63,266 nucleotides of DNA from Clostridia bacterium (GCA_017410195.1 JAFQRF010000038.1:1-63266); one strand, 5' to 3'; positions 17,156 to 26,858 are shown, numbered from the stretch's first letter. Program-made: numbers and translations. The notes: generated by a model not told the origin, from the letters alone.

Positions 17156-19076
17156 AATTCTTCTCCAGTTCTCTTTGAGTCATTTCGATAAGCACGGGTC
17201 TGCCGTGCGGACAGTATCTGATATCGGACATTGAAAGAAGCTGCTTTGCAAATCGCTCCATTTCAAGCCGTGAAGTGAAGTTACCTGCTTTAATTGCGCT
17301 TCTGCAGGCAACGGAGTGGAATATCCAGTCAAGCTTTTCAAACATAACATCCTGTTTTTTCTCAACAAAACGTCCTGCAATTTCGCACATAACATCAGCT
17401 ACATCATCTGTGGAAAGCTCCATCGGACATTCTCTGACGATAATACAGCCGTTGCCGAAATCCTCCGCATCAAAGCCCGCATTATTGATAAGCTCAAGGT
17501 TTTCGAGTACAGCAGAATATTCTTCTTTGGAAAGAGTTACTGTTACGGGCAAAAGCAGAAGCTGGGGAGTTCTTTCTCCGTTATCTTTCTTAAGCTTTTC
17601 ATAAATTATGCGTTCGTGGGCAGCATGCTTATCAATAATAACAAGCTTGCCTTTGTATTCGCACATAATGTAAGTTTTGAATGCTTCTCCTATAAGATGA
17701 AATTCTTCTTCTTCAAAATCCGATACGGACTGAACGGCTGTTTCTGTTTTTTCTTCAACAACCTCAGGCTGAACAGCTTTTGAAGGTGAATTGAGAAGCA
17801 TATCTTCAATTTTTTCTTCAGGCTGCGGTACTTCGACCGGCGCTTTAAATACCGCTGCATTTATTTTTTCTTCATTATTATCAATTTGAACGGGAATCAC
17901 CTTCGGTTCAGAGAAAACATATTCTTTTTTAACCTCTTGAGAAGCCTTCGGCTTTTCCTCTTTTTTCGGAATATGCTGCCAGAAATCAGCTGACGGAGCA
18001 GGCTTCGGGGTAATTTTCAACTGCTCGGGCGGCTTTTCGGGAGCGGAATAATAGTCTTTGGCAACCTCTTTGATTTGCTTGGGTGTATCACCCGATGAAA
18101 GAGCATTTTTGCAAGCATAATAAATTGCATTGAAAATCATTCTTTCATCCGAAAATCTGACCTCGGTTTTTGCGGGGTGAACATTGACATCCACCAAAGA
18201 AGGGTCAATTTCTATATTAAGTACACACGACGGAAATTTGCCGACCATAATCGAGTTTTTATATGCCTCGCTGAGTGCGGCACTTCCCGTACCCGTTTTT
18301 ATAAGTCTGTTATTGATAAAGAAAAACTGCATGTTACGGTTGGGTCTTGACGCAACAGGCTTTGAAACATAACCGCTGACCTTTATACCCTGATTTGAAT
18401 TTTCTGCAGGGATAAGACCCGAGGAAAACTCCTTACCGAAAATCTCACGGATGCAGGTAAGCAAATCACCGTTACCGCTTGTGATAAGAGTTTGTTTTCC
18501 TTCTCTGATGAATCGGAATGAAATTTCCGGATGGGAAAGAGCAATTCTGTCAACAACGCCTGCAACCGCATTGGCTTCGGTAACATCTTTTTTGAGAAAT
18601 TTCATTCTCGCAGGTGTTTTATAAAAAAGATCACGGACTATAATCGTAGAACCCTGGGGACATCCTGCGTCATCAAGGAGAATTTCGTCGCCGCTTTCGA
18701 TGACATATCTTGTTCCGATTACGTCATCCTCGGTTTTCGTCATCACTTCAACCCTTGCAACAGCACTCACACTCGCAAGAGCCTCACCTCTGAAACCGAG
18801 AGTGAATATGCCGTTAAGGTCATCAGCAGTTGAGATTTTGCTTGTTGCGTGGCTGACAAACGCATTACGGATGTCATCTCTGCCGATTCCGCAACCGTTA
18901 TCGGTAATTCTGATGTAAGATATACCGCCGTTTTTGATTTCAACGGTAATATTATCGGCACCTGCATCAATTGAATTTTCAAGAAGCTCCTTGACAACCG
19001 AAGCGGGTCTTTCAACCACTTCGCCTGCAGCAATAAGCTCTGCAAGATGCTTTGGTAAAACATTAATCTTCGGCAT
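17142..19076 (-). CDS. mutL: DNA mismatch repair protein MutL (endonuclease type)
   Basis: A 644-residue protein. The GHKL ATPase domain (about 1-330) shows IAAGEVVERPASVVKELLENS, IRITDNGCGI and TLGFRGEALASVS; a Pro/Glu-rich linker follows (about 340-450); the C-terminal domain carries an endonuclease motif IDKHAAHERIIYE, where the usual DQHA is DKHA, plus ACRSAIKAGN and CPHGRP metal-site motifs. As in other bacteria lacking MutH, MutL should nick DNA itself. AAAGGAGG lies before the ATG at 19076; the open frame eight codons further is inside the ribosome site. Confidence 0.95.
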   Translation of the reverse strand: MPKINVLPKHLAELIAAGEVVERPASVVKELLENSIDAGADNITVEIKNGGISYIRITDNGCGIGRDDIRNAFVSHATSKISTADDLNGIFTLGFRGEALASVSAVARVEVMTKTEDDVIGTRYVIESGDEILLDDAGCPQGSTIIVRDLFYKTPARMKFLKKDVTEANAVAGVVDRIALSHPEISFRFIREGKQTLITSGNGDLLTCIREIFGKEFSSGLIPAENSNQGIKVSGYVSKPVASRPNRNMQFFFINNRLIKTGTGSAALSEAYKNSIMVGKFPSCVLNIEIDPSLVDVNVHPAKTEVRFSDERMIFNAIYYACKNALSSGDTPKQIKEVAKDYYSAPEKPPEQLKITPKPAPSADFWQHIPKKEEKPKASQEVKKEYVFSEPKVIPVQIDNNEEKINAAVFKAPVEVPQPEEKIEDMLLNSPSKAVQPEVVEEKTETAVQSVSDFEEEEFHLIGEAFKTYIMCEYKGKLVIIDKHAAHERIIYEKLKKDNGERTPQLLLLPVTVTLSKEEYSAVLENLELINNAGFDAEDFGNGCIIVRECPMELSTDDVADVMCEIAGRFVEKKQDVMFEKLDWIFHSVACRSAIKAGNFTSRLEMERFAKQLLSMSDIRYCPHGRPVLIEMTQRELEKNFGRI

Positions 19077-19096
19077 TAAGAAACCTCCTTTCAAAA

Positions 19097-21712
19097 TCAA
19101 TTATTCGCCTGTTTGGTTAAATCATAAAGAACACTCATCGCCTCAATCGGGGTAAGTGTATTAACATCAATCTTTTTGAGTTTATCAACTATATCATCAG
19201 CATTTGACGAGCCAAACGACATCTGCATTTCAGGTTCATCATTATTAACTCTGACAGGCACTTTGAGTCCCTCGCCCTCAAGCTCTTTGAGAACAACCTT
19301 TGCACGTTCAACAACGCTGTTGGGGACACCTGCAAGTTTGGCAACTTCAATACCGTAGCTGCCGTCTGCACAACCCGTTACTATTCTGCGAAGGAAGGTT
19401 ATGTCATCCCCTCTCTTTTTGACGGCAATATTGTAGTTTCTGACACCTGCAACATTGTTTTCAAGCTCAGTAAGTTCGTGATAATGGGTTGCAAAAAGGG
19501 TTTTTGCGCCAAGTCTGCGTTTATCTGCAGAAAATTCGAGAACGGCTCTTGCGATACTCATACCGTCAAAGGTTGAAGTACCTCTGCCGATTTCATCAAA
19601 TATAATAAGGCTCTTTGAAGATGCATTTTTGAGGATATCCGCAACCTCGGTCATCTCAACCATAAATGTTGATGAACCCGAAGCAAGATCATCCGATGCA
19701 CCGATTCTTGTAAATATACCGTCAACAACGCAAAGCTCTGCTGAAAGTGCAGGAACAAAGCTGCCTGCCTGCGCCATAAGACAAATCAGCGCAACCTGAC
19801 GCATATAGGTTGATTTACCTGCCATATTCGGACCCGTAATAATGGCGCAACGGTCATCTGCGCAGTCAAGCACGGTATCGTTGGGCACAAACGGGAAATC
19901 GATCATTTTTTCAACAACGGGATGTCTGCCGTCTGTTACCGAAATTCTGTCGCCTGCATTCATAACGGGACAGCAATAATTGTTTTCGCTTGCAACTCTC
20001 GCATAAGAGCAGAGAACATCAACCGACGCAACCGCAGACGCGGTTTTCTGGATTTCAAAAAGCTTCTCCGCCGCCTTCTTTCTGACAGAATCAAAGATTT
20101 CATATTCAAGACGCACGATTCTTTCCTGAGCGCCGAGAACTTTTGATTCAAGCTCCTTGAGTTCCTGTGTAATAAATCTCTCGCAGTTTGTGAGAGTTTG
20201 TTTTCTTATGTAATCATCAGGAACAAGCTCTTTAAATGAGTTGGAAACTTCGATATAATAACCGAAAACACGGTTATAACCAATTTTTAGCTTTTTAATG
20301 CCTGTTCTCTCCTGCTCACGGAGCTGGATATCGGCGATATAGCCTTTACCGTTTGCAACAATATCTCGCAGAGAATCGAGTTCTTCGTTGAAGCCGTCGT
20401 TTATCATTCCGCCTTCTCGAACAGAGAAAGGAGGCTCTTCAACGATTGCTCTGTCGATGGTATCCGCAAGTTCTTCCAAAGGAAGAATATCTTTTTGAAG
20501 CTCGGAAAGAAGACTGCTTTTGCAAGAAGCAAGTATTTCCTTGATTGCCGGAAGTCTGTTGAGCGTTGACGAAAGACCCTTAAGCTCTCTTGCATTTGCC
20601 GTTGAATAAGCGATTCTGGTAATAAGGCGCTCCATATCCTGACAGCCCGTGAGAGCTTCAATAATATCGTCACGCATTGAAGGATTCTCAACAAGCTCTT
20701 CAACCGCATTGTGGCGCTTTGTAATTTTTGCAATACTCAAAAGCGGCTGCTCAAGCCATGAACGGAGCATTCTTTTACCCATAGAGGTTTTTGTTTTATC
20801 AAGCACCCAAAGAAGAGAGCCTTTCTTTTCTCTGTTGCGCATTGTTTCGGTTATCTCGAGATTACGAAGAGTCGAAACATCAAGGCGCATAAAGCTGCTT
20901 TCGCCGTAATAATCAATGGACTTAATATTTTCAAGCTCTGTTTTCTGAACACTTCTGAGATAGTCCATTGATGCACCGATTGCACAAACTGCACCGTCGG
21001 CATTTTCAAGAGAAATCTGAGCCAGTGAAGCCACACGAAAATGTTTTAAAAGAGTTCCGGAAGCTTTTGAAAGGTCAAAGCATTCTTCATCGAGCAAATC
21101 ACAGGAGGAACGGAGTCTTGTTTTAACAAAGTCCGTTACCTGGGTAAGCTCAAGAACAGAGGAATTGATTATTATTTCGCTCGGTGCAAATCTGCCGAGT
21201 TCATTTATAACCCTGCGCTGTGAATTTTTTCTTTCGAACTGCGTTGCATGAACGCTGCCCGTGGAAATATCGGCAAAGCAAAGACCGACACAGTCTTTCA
21301 GTACGCAGATGCAGGCAAGGAAATTATTCTTACCCTCGTCAAGCATCGTGCTTTCAATAACCGTACCCGGAGTGAGAACTCTTGTTACGTCTCTTTTGAC
21401 AATGCCCTTTGCGAGTGCGGGGTCTTCAAGCTGTTCACAGATTGCAACCTTATAGCCCTTGGCAACAAGGCGTGCAATGTAAGAATCAGCACTGTGGAAG
21501 GGAACACCGCACATCGGCGCTCTTTCTTCCTGACCGCAGTCTCTGCCCGTTAATACAAGCTCAAGCTCTGCTGAAACAAGCTTTGCATCGTCAAAAAACA
21601 TCTCATAGAAATCACCCAGACGGAACATGAGAATCGTGTCGGGATAGTTCTCTTTTATCTGAAAATACTGTCTCATCATCGGGGTAAGCTCTGCCATGAA
21701 TTTACCATACAT
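19097..21712 (-). CDS. mutS: DNA mismatch repair protein MutS
   Basis: An 871-residue mismatch sensor. The N-terminal mismatch-binding motif FRLGDFYEMFFDDA contains the F-x-E pair that inserts at the mismatch; the C-terminal ATPase has the P-loop GPNMAGKSTYMRQ, the Walker B IIFDEIGRGTSTFDG and ATHYHEL. Two in-frame ATGs exist (21712 and 21697, MAELTPMM); neither has a strong ribosome site, GGGA before 21712 being slightly better. It ends 20 bases before mutL. Confidence 0.95.
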   Translation of the reverse strand: MYGKFMAELTPMMRQYFQIKENYPDTILMFRLGDFYEMFFDDAKLVSAELELVLTGRDCGQEERAPMCGVPFHSADSYIARLVAKGYKVAICEQLEDPALAKGIVKRDVTRVLTPGTVIESTMLDEGKNNFLACICVLKDCVGLCFADISTGSVHATQFERKNSQRRVINELGRFAPSEIIINSSVLELTQVTDFVKTRLRSSCDLLDEECFDLSKASGTLLKHFRVASLAQISLENADGAVCAIGASMDYLRSVQKTELENIKSIDYYGESSFMRLDVSTLRNLEITETMRNREKKGSLLWVLDKTKTSMGKRMLRSWLEQPLLSIAKITKRHNAVEELVENPSMRDDIIEALTGCQDMERLITRIAYSTANARELKGLSSTLNRLPAIKEILASCKSSLLSELQKDILPLEELADTIDRAIVEEPPFSVREGGMINDGFNEELDSLRDIVANGKGYIADIQLREQERTGIKKLKIGYNRVFGYYIEVSNSFKELVPDDYIRKQTLTNCERFITQELKELESKVLGAQERIVRLEYEIFDSVRKKAAEKLFEIQKTASAVASVDVLCSYARVASENNYCCPVMNAGDRISVTDGRHPVVEKMIDFPFVPNDTVLDCADDRCAIITGPNMAGKSTYMRQVALICLMAQAGSFVPALSAELCVVDGIFTRIGASDDLASGSSTFMVEMTEVADILKNASSKSLIIFDEIGRGTSTFDGMSIARAVLEFSADKRRLGAKTLFATHYHELTELENNVAGVRNYNIAVKKRGDDITFLRRIVTGCADGSYGIEVAKLAGVPNSVVERAKVVLKELEGEGLKVPVRVNNDEPEMQMSFGSSNADDIVDKLKKIDVNTLTPIEAMSVLYDLTKQANN

Positions 21713-21760
21713 TTCAAAATTTCCCGGATATTATCCGAACTTTCCGATCAGCCAATCTGC

Positions 21761-21779
21761 GGGCGGCTGATAGCCGCCC
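21761..21779. repeat. GC-rich palindrome between ylbF-like gene and mutS
   Basis: GGGCGGCTGATAGCCGCCC is a perfect 8-base inverted repeat with a 3-base loop, in an otherwise AT-rich intergenic stretch. A second small palindrome, CGGATATTATCCG, lies at 21725-21737. This looks like a REP-type element, but no second copy of the GC-rich unit was seen in this window. Confidence 0.55.
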
Positions 21780-21801
21780 CTACACAGATTTCATGCTGTC
21801 A

Positions 21802-22215
21802 TTAGTGGCAACCGCCGCAGGATGAGCACTCGCCGCTGCAATTGTGTTCCTCTGTCTTGGGCTCGCATGTTGCGGGATCTTCACCCTGAAGGCAAAGAAC
21901 AAAAATATTGTTGATATACTGCATAAGATTATCAATCTCTGCTCTTGCAGCTTCATAAGCCTGCATATTGGGGTTAGCCATAATCTGAGTATAGATTTCG
22001 CCGAATTCCTTGTCATAAGCTTCAAGCTTCTGCTCATTCTTATCTTCCTTCTGAGCTTCATGCTGGAATGACATCTGAACAAGCTGAATTCTTGCGATAA
22101 GCTCATTGAGAGCTGTATCCTCTTCGTTAGCCTTCTGTGCTTCCATGAGCTTGAGATAACGCTCGTCCTGCTGAAGGGCTGCGCCAAGCTCTCTTGCTTT
22201 TGCAATTACGTCCAT
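21802..22215 (-). CDS. YlbF/RicF-family protein with cysteine-rich tail
   Basis: A 137-residue helical protein of the YlbF/YmcA family, whose Bacillus members form the Ric complex that assists mRNA processing and carries iron-sulfur clusters. The family core (AKARELGAALQQDERYLKLM, PNMQAYEAARAEIDNLM) covers residues 4-105. The C-terminal tail has seven cysteines, ending CSGECSSCGGCH, a plausible metal or cluster site. It lies between miaB and mutS, echoing the ymcA-miaB-mutS neighbourhood of Bacillus. AGGAG precedes the ATG. Confidence 0.85.
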   Translation of the reverse strand: MDVIAKARELGAALQQDERYLKLMEAQKANEEDTALNELIARIQLVQMSFQHEAQKEDKNEQKLEAYDKEFGEIYTQIMANPNMQAYEAARAEIDNLMQYINNIFVLCLQGEDPATCEPKTEEHNCSGECSSCGGCH

Positions 22216-22271
22216 TTTTGTTTCTCCTAACTGTGAAAAAATTTATTATAATACGTTTAACGTCGTATTAA

Positions 22272-23702
22272 CTAATTAATTTGAGTAAGTTCTCCCCTGA
22301 GAATCCAAGTCAGCGATTCCGTAACCTTTACTTCACGGAATGAACCGATAACTGATTTATCCGCAGGGAATTCGATAATGATATTGCCGCCCGTTCTGCC
22401 TTCAATCAGTCCGCCCTTGCTCACGCTTTCGCAAAGAACACGGTAAGTCTTGCCGACCATTGATGCGGTACGTACTGCAGCGATCTTCTCCTGAGTATCG
22501 AGAAGCTCTTTGAACCATTTTCCTTTTTCTTCTCTCGAAACGGGATCGGGCATTTTTGATGCGACCGTTCCTTCTCTTGACGAAAAAATAAAAGTATACA
22601 TTGAAGTGAATTTTGCTTCTTCAACCATTGAAACGGTCTCACGGAATTCTTCGTAGGTTTCCCCGGGAAATCCGACGATAACGTCACTCGTTACCGAAAG
22701 CTCGGGCATAACCGAATACGCATAGCTGAGAAGGTCGAGATATTTTTCACGGGTATATCTTCTGTTCATCGCATCAAGTACTCTGTTGCTTCCGCTCTGG
22801 AACGGCAGATGAAGGTGTTTTGCAACCTTTTCGCAGGAAGCCATTGTATCGAGCAGTTCGTAGGTGCAGTCTTTGGGGTGGGAAGTCATAAAGCGGATTA
22901 TGAAATCTCCATCGATTGCATTAAGCTCTCTCAAAAGTCCCGCAAAGTTCATTCCGTAATCGGGATTCTTGCCGTATGAATTGACATTCTGACCGAGAAG
23001 AGTTATTTCTTTATAACCCTGAGCGACAAGCTCTTTTGCCTCGGCGATTATAAGCTGAGGATCACGGCTTCTCTCTCTGCCTCTGACGTAGGGAACAATG
23101 CAGTAGGTGCAGAAATTGTTGCAGCCGTACATAATCGGAATCCACGCTTTGAAATCGCTGTCACGGTGAACGGGAAGCTCCTCGCAGATAACTCCGTCGT
23201 GCTCGGGAAGCTCATAAACCTTTTTGCCTTTGGAAAGACTGATATATAAAAACTCGGGAAGTCTGTGGATAACGTGAGTACCGAAAACAATATCAACAAA
23301 CGGATAGCTCTTTCTTATTTTCTGCGCTATCCTCTCCTGCTGCATCATACATCCGCAGAGAAGAATTTTCATTTCTCTGTTTGCGGTTTTCATCGGCTTC
23401 AATGCACCGACGTTACCGAAAACTCTGTCCTCTGCGTGTTCACGGATTGCGCAGGTGTTATAAAGCACAAGGTCTGCGCCTTCAAGATCTTCTGTCATTT
23501 GATAACCCATCTGCTCAAGCATACCCTTGAGCCTTTCGCCGTCGGACACATTACCCTGGCAGCCGTAGGTGTGAACAAAAGCCCTGGGAGCATTCTCGAA
23601 TTTCTGCTCAATTATGCTTCTGACAAGCTGAATATATTCTTTTTGCCTTGCAACTTCCTCTGCAGGAACGGCAACTGTTTTTTTATCGGAATTAAACGCC
23701 AA
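22272..23702 (-). CDS. miaB: tRNA-2-methylthio-N6-dimethylallyladenosine synthase
   Basis: A 476-residue radical SAM methylthiotransferase. The N-terminal UPF0004 domain has cluster cysteines in VHTYGCQGNVSDGE, LYNTCAIREHAE and LLCGCMMQQE; the radical SAM motif is YGCNNFCTYCIVPYVRG (CX3CX2C); a C-terminal TRAM domain (about 410-475) binds tRNA. It adds the methylthio group to the MiaA product at A37. It starts with TTG at 23702, with GGAGG seven or so bases upstream and no alternative ATG. Confidence 0.95.
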   Translation of the reverse strand: MAFNSDKKTVAVPAEEVARQKEYIQLVRSIIEQKFENAPRAFVHTYGCQGNVSDGERLKGMLEQMGYQMTEDLEGADLVLYNTCAIREHAEDRVFGNVGALKPMKTANREMKILLCGCMMQQERIAQKIRKSYPFVDIVFGTHVIHRLPEFLYISLSKGKKVYELPEHDGVICEELPVHRDSDFKAWIPIMYGCNNFCTYCIVPYVRGRERSRDPQLIIAEAKELVAQGYKEITLLGQNVNSYGKNPDYGMNFAGLLRELNAIDGDFIIRFMTSHPKDCTYELLDTMASCEKVAKHLHLPFQSGSNRVLDAMNRRYTREKYLDLLSYAYSVMPELSVTSDVIVGFPGETYEEFRETVSMVEEAKFTSMYTFIFSSREGTVASKMPDPVSREEKGKWFKELLDTQEKIAAVRTASMVGKTYRVLCESVSKGGLIEGRTGGNIIIEFPADKSVIGSFREVKVTESLTWILRGELTQIN

Positions 23703-23756
23703 GCGTACTCCTCCATATTATTATAAAATAATTAATTTATATTATATAATAAAGAA

Positions 23757-23789
23757 TCGGATTATTCAAGCATAAATTGAATAATCCGA
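23757..23789 (-). terminator. Terminator after the DUF3006 gene
   Basis: A 13-base perfect inverted repeat (TCGGATTATTCAA with TTGAATAATCCGA) followed on the minus strand by TTCTTTATT. It separates the DUF3006 operon from miaB; TATAAT-like boxes that could start miaB transcription follow it at 23710-23745. Confidence 0.7.
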
Positions 23790-23823
23790 CACATTTTTTG
23801 AAATATTTTCAGTTTGTTAAAAT

Positions 23824-24042
23824 TTATTCATCAAAAAGGCATTCCGCAAGCTCAAAATTCGCATTTCTGCGCTGGATTTCTTCTTCTTCATCAACGGCAT
23901 ACCAATCATCTTCGGTTTCACGGATGATACTTCCCTCGGTGTAACTGCCGAGAATATGGTCTGTTGAAAGAAGAAGGATTTCTTCATCATCGCCTATGCA
24001 TACCGCAACCTCTTCTTCAATTCTGTCAATGCTGTAAAACAT
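23824..24042 (-). CDS. DUF3006 family protein
   Basis: A 72-residue acidic protein (MFYSIDRIEEEVAVCIG, ILGSYTEGSIIRE, ENDDWYAVDEEEEIQRR-type end) matching DUF3006, a small beta-rich family commonly encoded beside ComEC-like MBL hydrolases. Here it follows such a gene by ten bases. The start at 24042 is set by GAGGTG six bases upstream; the longer open frame begins inside the preceding gene. The role is unknown; the constant gene pairing suggests it works with the hydrolase. Confidence 0.78.
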   Translation of the reverse strand: MFYSIDRIEEEVAVCIGDDEEILLLSTDHILGSYTEGSIIRETEDDWYAVDEEEEIQRRNANFELAECLFDE

Positions 24043-24052
24043 AATTTTCACC

Positions 24053-25000
24053 TCATTGGTTTTTATAGCTAACATTGAGATTGACTCCGTCACTTGTTAT
24101 AACGATATCTCCGCACAAATCGGTGCGGTAAATTTCATCTGAATATTTCATAAGACGCTCTACTATATTCTCGTGCGGATGTCCGTAGTCGTTATCCGCA
24201 CCAACCTGAATAACGCAGATTTCTGGTGAAACTACATCAAGGAAATCAACGCCCGAGGATGTACCCGAGCCGTGATGACCTACTTTCAGTACATCACAGT
24301 CAAGATCAGCACCGGTTGCGATTATTTCTCTTTCTTCTTCCTTTTCGGCATCGCCGGTGAAAAGGAAGGTGTTTTCACCGTAAGTCATTTTAACAACAAC
24401 AGACATATTGTTGATATCCTCGGCATCGTCCGTAACCGGTCCGAGAATTTCAAAAGAAGCACTGCCGAGAGTATATGTTGCACCGACCTTTGAGGCAATA
24501 ACCTTTGCTCCCGAATTCTGAACGGATTTCAGGAATGCAGTGTAAGTGCTGTTGGTCGGAGTCTGTTCCTTTGTAAGCCTCGGCATAATGATATTATCCG
24601 TACCGATTTCATCAAGCACCTCGGGAAGTCCGCCAATATGGTCTGAATGCTGATGGGATGCGATAATATAATCAAGCTTTTCGATTCCGTGCGTACGCAG
24701 ATAATTGAGCACATCAATCTCGTGACCGTTTTCGCCCGCATCAATAAGCATGCTTTGACCGTCACAGATAATCAGAGAGCTGTCACCCTGACCGACATCG
24801 ATATAATGCACTTCAAAAGCGGAATCGGTTTGCTCATATACAGGAAATATTTCAGGAAAAAAAACAGGCAATTCATCCGAGAATCCGAACACCGCTGCTA
24901 TAACCGAAATAACAACAACCGCAACGAGATAAATGATTTTTTTGTATTTCCGGAACTTGGTCTTCTTATCTTCTTCTGTTACTTCTTGCATTCTTTTCAT
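24053..25000 (-). CDS. ComEC/Rec2-like metallo-beta-lactamase-fold hydrolase
   Basis: About 315 residues: one membrane segment (about 20-42), then an MBL domain with IASHQHSDHIGG, LFTGDAEKEEE and VLKVGHHGSGTSSGVDF, so it is a membrane-anchored extracytoplasmic hydrolase. The opening VHYIDVGQGDSSLI is the family's first strand. Three in-frame ATGs (25030, 25018, 25000) are possible; 25030 touches AAAGGA, and 25000 has AGGG five bases upstream, so 25000 is preferred. Its 5' end overlaps the ygiQ gene. It is a paralogue of the gene at 2063, with the DUF3006 partner present only here. Confidence 0.85.
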   Translation of the reverse strand: MKRMQEVTEEDKKTKFRKYKKIIYLVAVVVISVIAAVFGFSDELPVFFPEIFPVYEQTDSAFEVHYIDVGQGDSSLIICDGQSMLIDAGENGHEIDVLNYLRTHGIEKLDYIIASHQHSDHIGGLPEVLDEIGTDNIIMPRLTKEQTPTNSTYTAFLKSVQNSGAKVIASKVGATYTLGSASFEILGPVTDDAEDINNMSVVVKMTYGENTFLFTGDAEKEEEREIIATGADLDCDVLKVGHHGSGTSSGVDFLDVVSPEICVIQVGADNDYGHPHENIVERLMKYSDEIYRTDLCGDIVITSDGVNLNVSYKNQ

Positions 25001-26858
25001 ATTTTCCCTGTCTTGCATTTCTGCTGTCATTCCTTTCTCTGCCGAAAGACGGCTGCGGTTTTTTCGGAGCTACAAGGCACTTATCTCCGTAACCGATAAG
25101 ATCGTGCCTGCCTGCTCTTTTCAAAGCTTCACGCACCAAATCCGCATTTTTCGGATTGAAATACTGCAAAAGTGCCCTCTGCATCGCCTTTTCATGAGGG
25201 TCTTTTGCAACATAGACCTCCGTCATTGTATAGGGGTCAAGACCTGTATAGAACATGCAGGTTGAAACCGTACCCGGCGTCGGATAAAAATCCTGAACCT
25301 GCTCGGGTCGGATTCCGATTTTTTTGAGGAATAAAGCAAGCTCAACCGCATCCTTCATAGTACTGCCCGGATGCGACGACATAAGGTAAGGCACAAGATA
25401 CTGCTCCTTGCCTTCTTTTTTGCTGTATTTGAAATATCTCTTTGAGAACTCAAGATATGCCTCGATATGAGGTTTACCCATTTTATCAAGCACAGCCGCA
25501 GAGCAATGCTCAGGAGCAACCTTGAGTTGACCGCTGACGTGGTGAGCAACAAGTTCTCTAAAAAATGCATCATTCTTATCAGCAAGCATATAGTCATATC
25601 TGATGCCCGAGCGGATAAACACTTTCTTCACCTTCGGCAAAGCACGAACGGTTCTTAATATATCAAGATATTCCTCGTGATTTGATTTTAGGTTAGGACA
25701 AATTGTAGGTGCAAGGCATTTTTTGCCTTTGCAGAGTCCCCTCTTTTCCTGACCGTCGCAAGACGGACGACGGAAATTCGCAGTCGGTCCGCCGATATCG
25801 TGAATATAGCCCTTGAAATCGGGCAATGATGTCAAAATTTTCGCTTCATTAACAATAGATTCTTTGCTTCGTGTGGTAATATATCTGCCCTGATGAAATG
25901 CAAGAGAACAGAAATTGCATCCTCCGAAACACCCTCTGTTATGCGCTATTGAAAAACGTACTTCCTCAATTCCCGGCACTCCGCCCTCAGCTTCATACAT
26001 CGGATGATAAGTCCTCATATACGGCAGTGAATAAACCTCGTCAAGTTCTTCCTGAGAAAGAGGAATCGCAGGCTGATTCTGCACAAGCATCCTGCTGCCG
26101 TGCCTTTGCCTTACGGCTCTTCCTCTGAAAAAATCCTGCTCATCCTGCTGAATTCTGCAGGATACCGCATATTCTTTTTTTGAATTACAAACATTGTCAA
26201 ACGAGGGACATTCCGTTCCGTAATAAGGAGTTTCACGCACATCAACGCTGTAGCATGTGCCTCTTATATCACGGATATCGGAGATGTTTTCTCCTGCATC
26301 AAGCCTTTGTGCAATCTCAACCATTGAGCGCTCACCCATACCGAACGAAAGCAAATCCGCCTGCGCATCAAGAAGAATCGAACGTCTTATTTTATCGTCC
26401 CAATAATCATAGTGGGCAAAACGTCGGAGTGACGCTTCAAGTCCGCCGATAACAATGGGTATATCGCCGTAAATCTCTCGTATTTTATTGCAATAAACTA
26501 TAACAGCTCTGTCGGGTCTTAAACCGAATTTACCACCCGGACTGTAATAATCCGAGCTGCGCTTTTTCTTTGCTGCAGTATAGTGAGCGACCATCGAATC
26601 AATGTTGCCGCTGCTGACAAGAAAACCGAGCCTCGGTCTGCCGAAACGCTCAAAATCCTTGTTACTGCGCCAATCGGGCTGTGCAAGAAAAGCGACCTTA
26701 AAACCTGCATTTTCAAGAACTCTCGTGATTATAGCCGCACCGAAAGCAGGATGGTCAACATACGCATCGCCGCTGACATAAACAAAGTCAGCCTGCTCCC
26801 ATCCCCTTGCGGTCATATCATCTTTTGTAACGGGCAAAAATCCGTTCATATTATTCAA
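24966..26858 (-). CDS. ygiQ: YgiQ family radical SAM protein
   Basis: A 630-residue protein of the YgiQ family: an N-terminal B12-binding-like region (DFVYVSGDAYVDHPAFGAAI), the radical SAM motif HNRGCFGGCNFCSLAFHQGR (CX3CX2C), VQDFYPTPGT and a basic Arg/Asn-rich tail. The reaction is not established for the family. The likely start is TTG 26858, six bases from GGAGG; the next ATG (26849) would be 15 bases away. It overlaps the stop of ftsK, suggesting translational coupling. Confidence 0.88.
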   Translation of the reverse strand: MNNMNGFLPVTKDDMTARGWEQADFVYVSGDAYVDHPAFGAAIITRVLENAGFKVAFLAQPDWRSNKDFERFGRPRLGFLVSSGNIDSMVAHYTAAKKKRSSDYYSPGGKFGLRPDRAVIVYCNKIREIYGDIPIVIGGLEASLRRFAHYDYWDDKIRRSILLDAQADLLSFGMGERSMVEIAQRLDAGENISDIRDIRGTCYSVDVRETPYYGTECPSFDNVCNSKKEYAVSCRIQQDEQDFFRGRAVRQRHGSRMLVQNQPAIPLSQEELDEVYSLPYMRTYHPMYEAEGGVPGIEEVRFSIAHNRGCFGGCNFCSLAFHQGRYITTRSKESIVNEAKILTSLPDFKGYIHDIGGPTANFRRPSCDGQEKRGLCKGKKCLAPTICPNLKSNHEEYLDILRTVRALPKVKKVFIRSGIRYDYMLADKNDAFFRELVAHHVSGQLKVAPEHCSAAVLDKMGKPHIEAYLEFSKRYFKYSKKEGKEQYLVPYLMSSHPGSTMKDAVELALFLKKIGIRPEQVQDFYPTPGTVSTCMFYTGLDPYTMTEVYVAKDPHEKAMQRALLQYFNPKNADLVREALKRAGRHDLIGYGDKCLVAPKKPQPSFGRERNDSRNARQGKYEKNARSNRRR

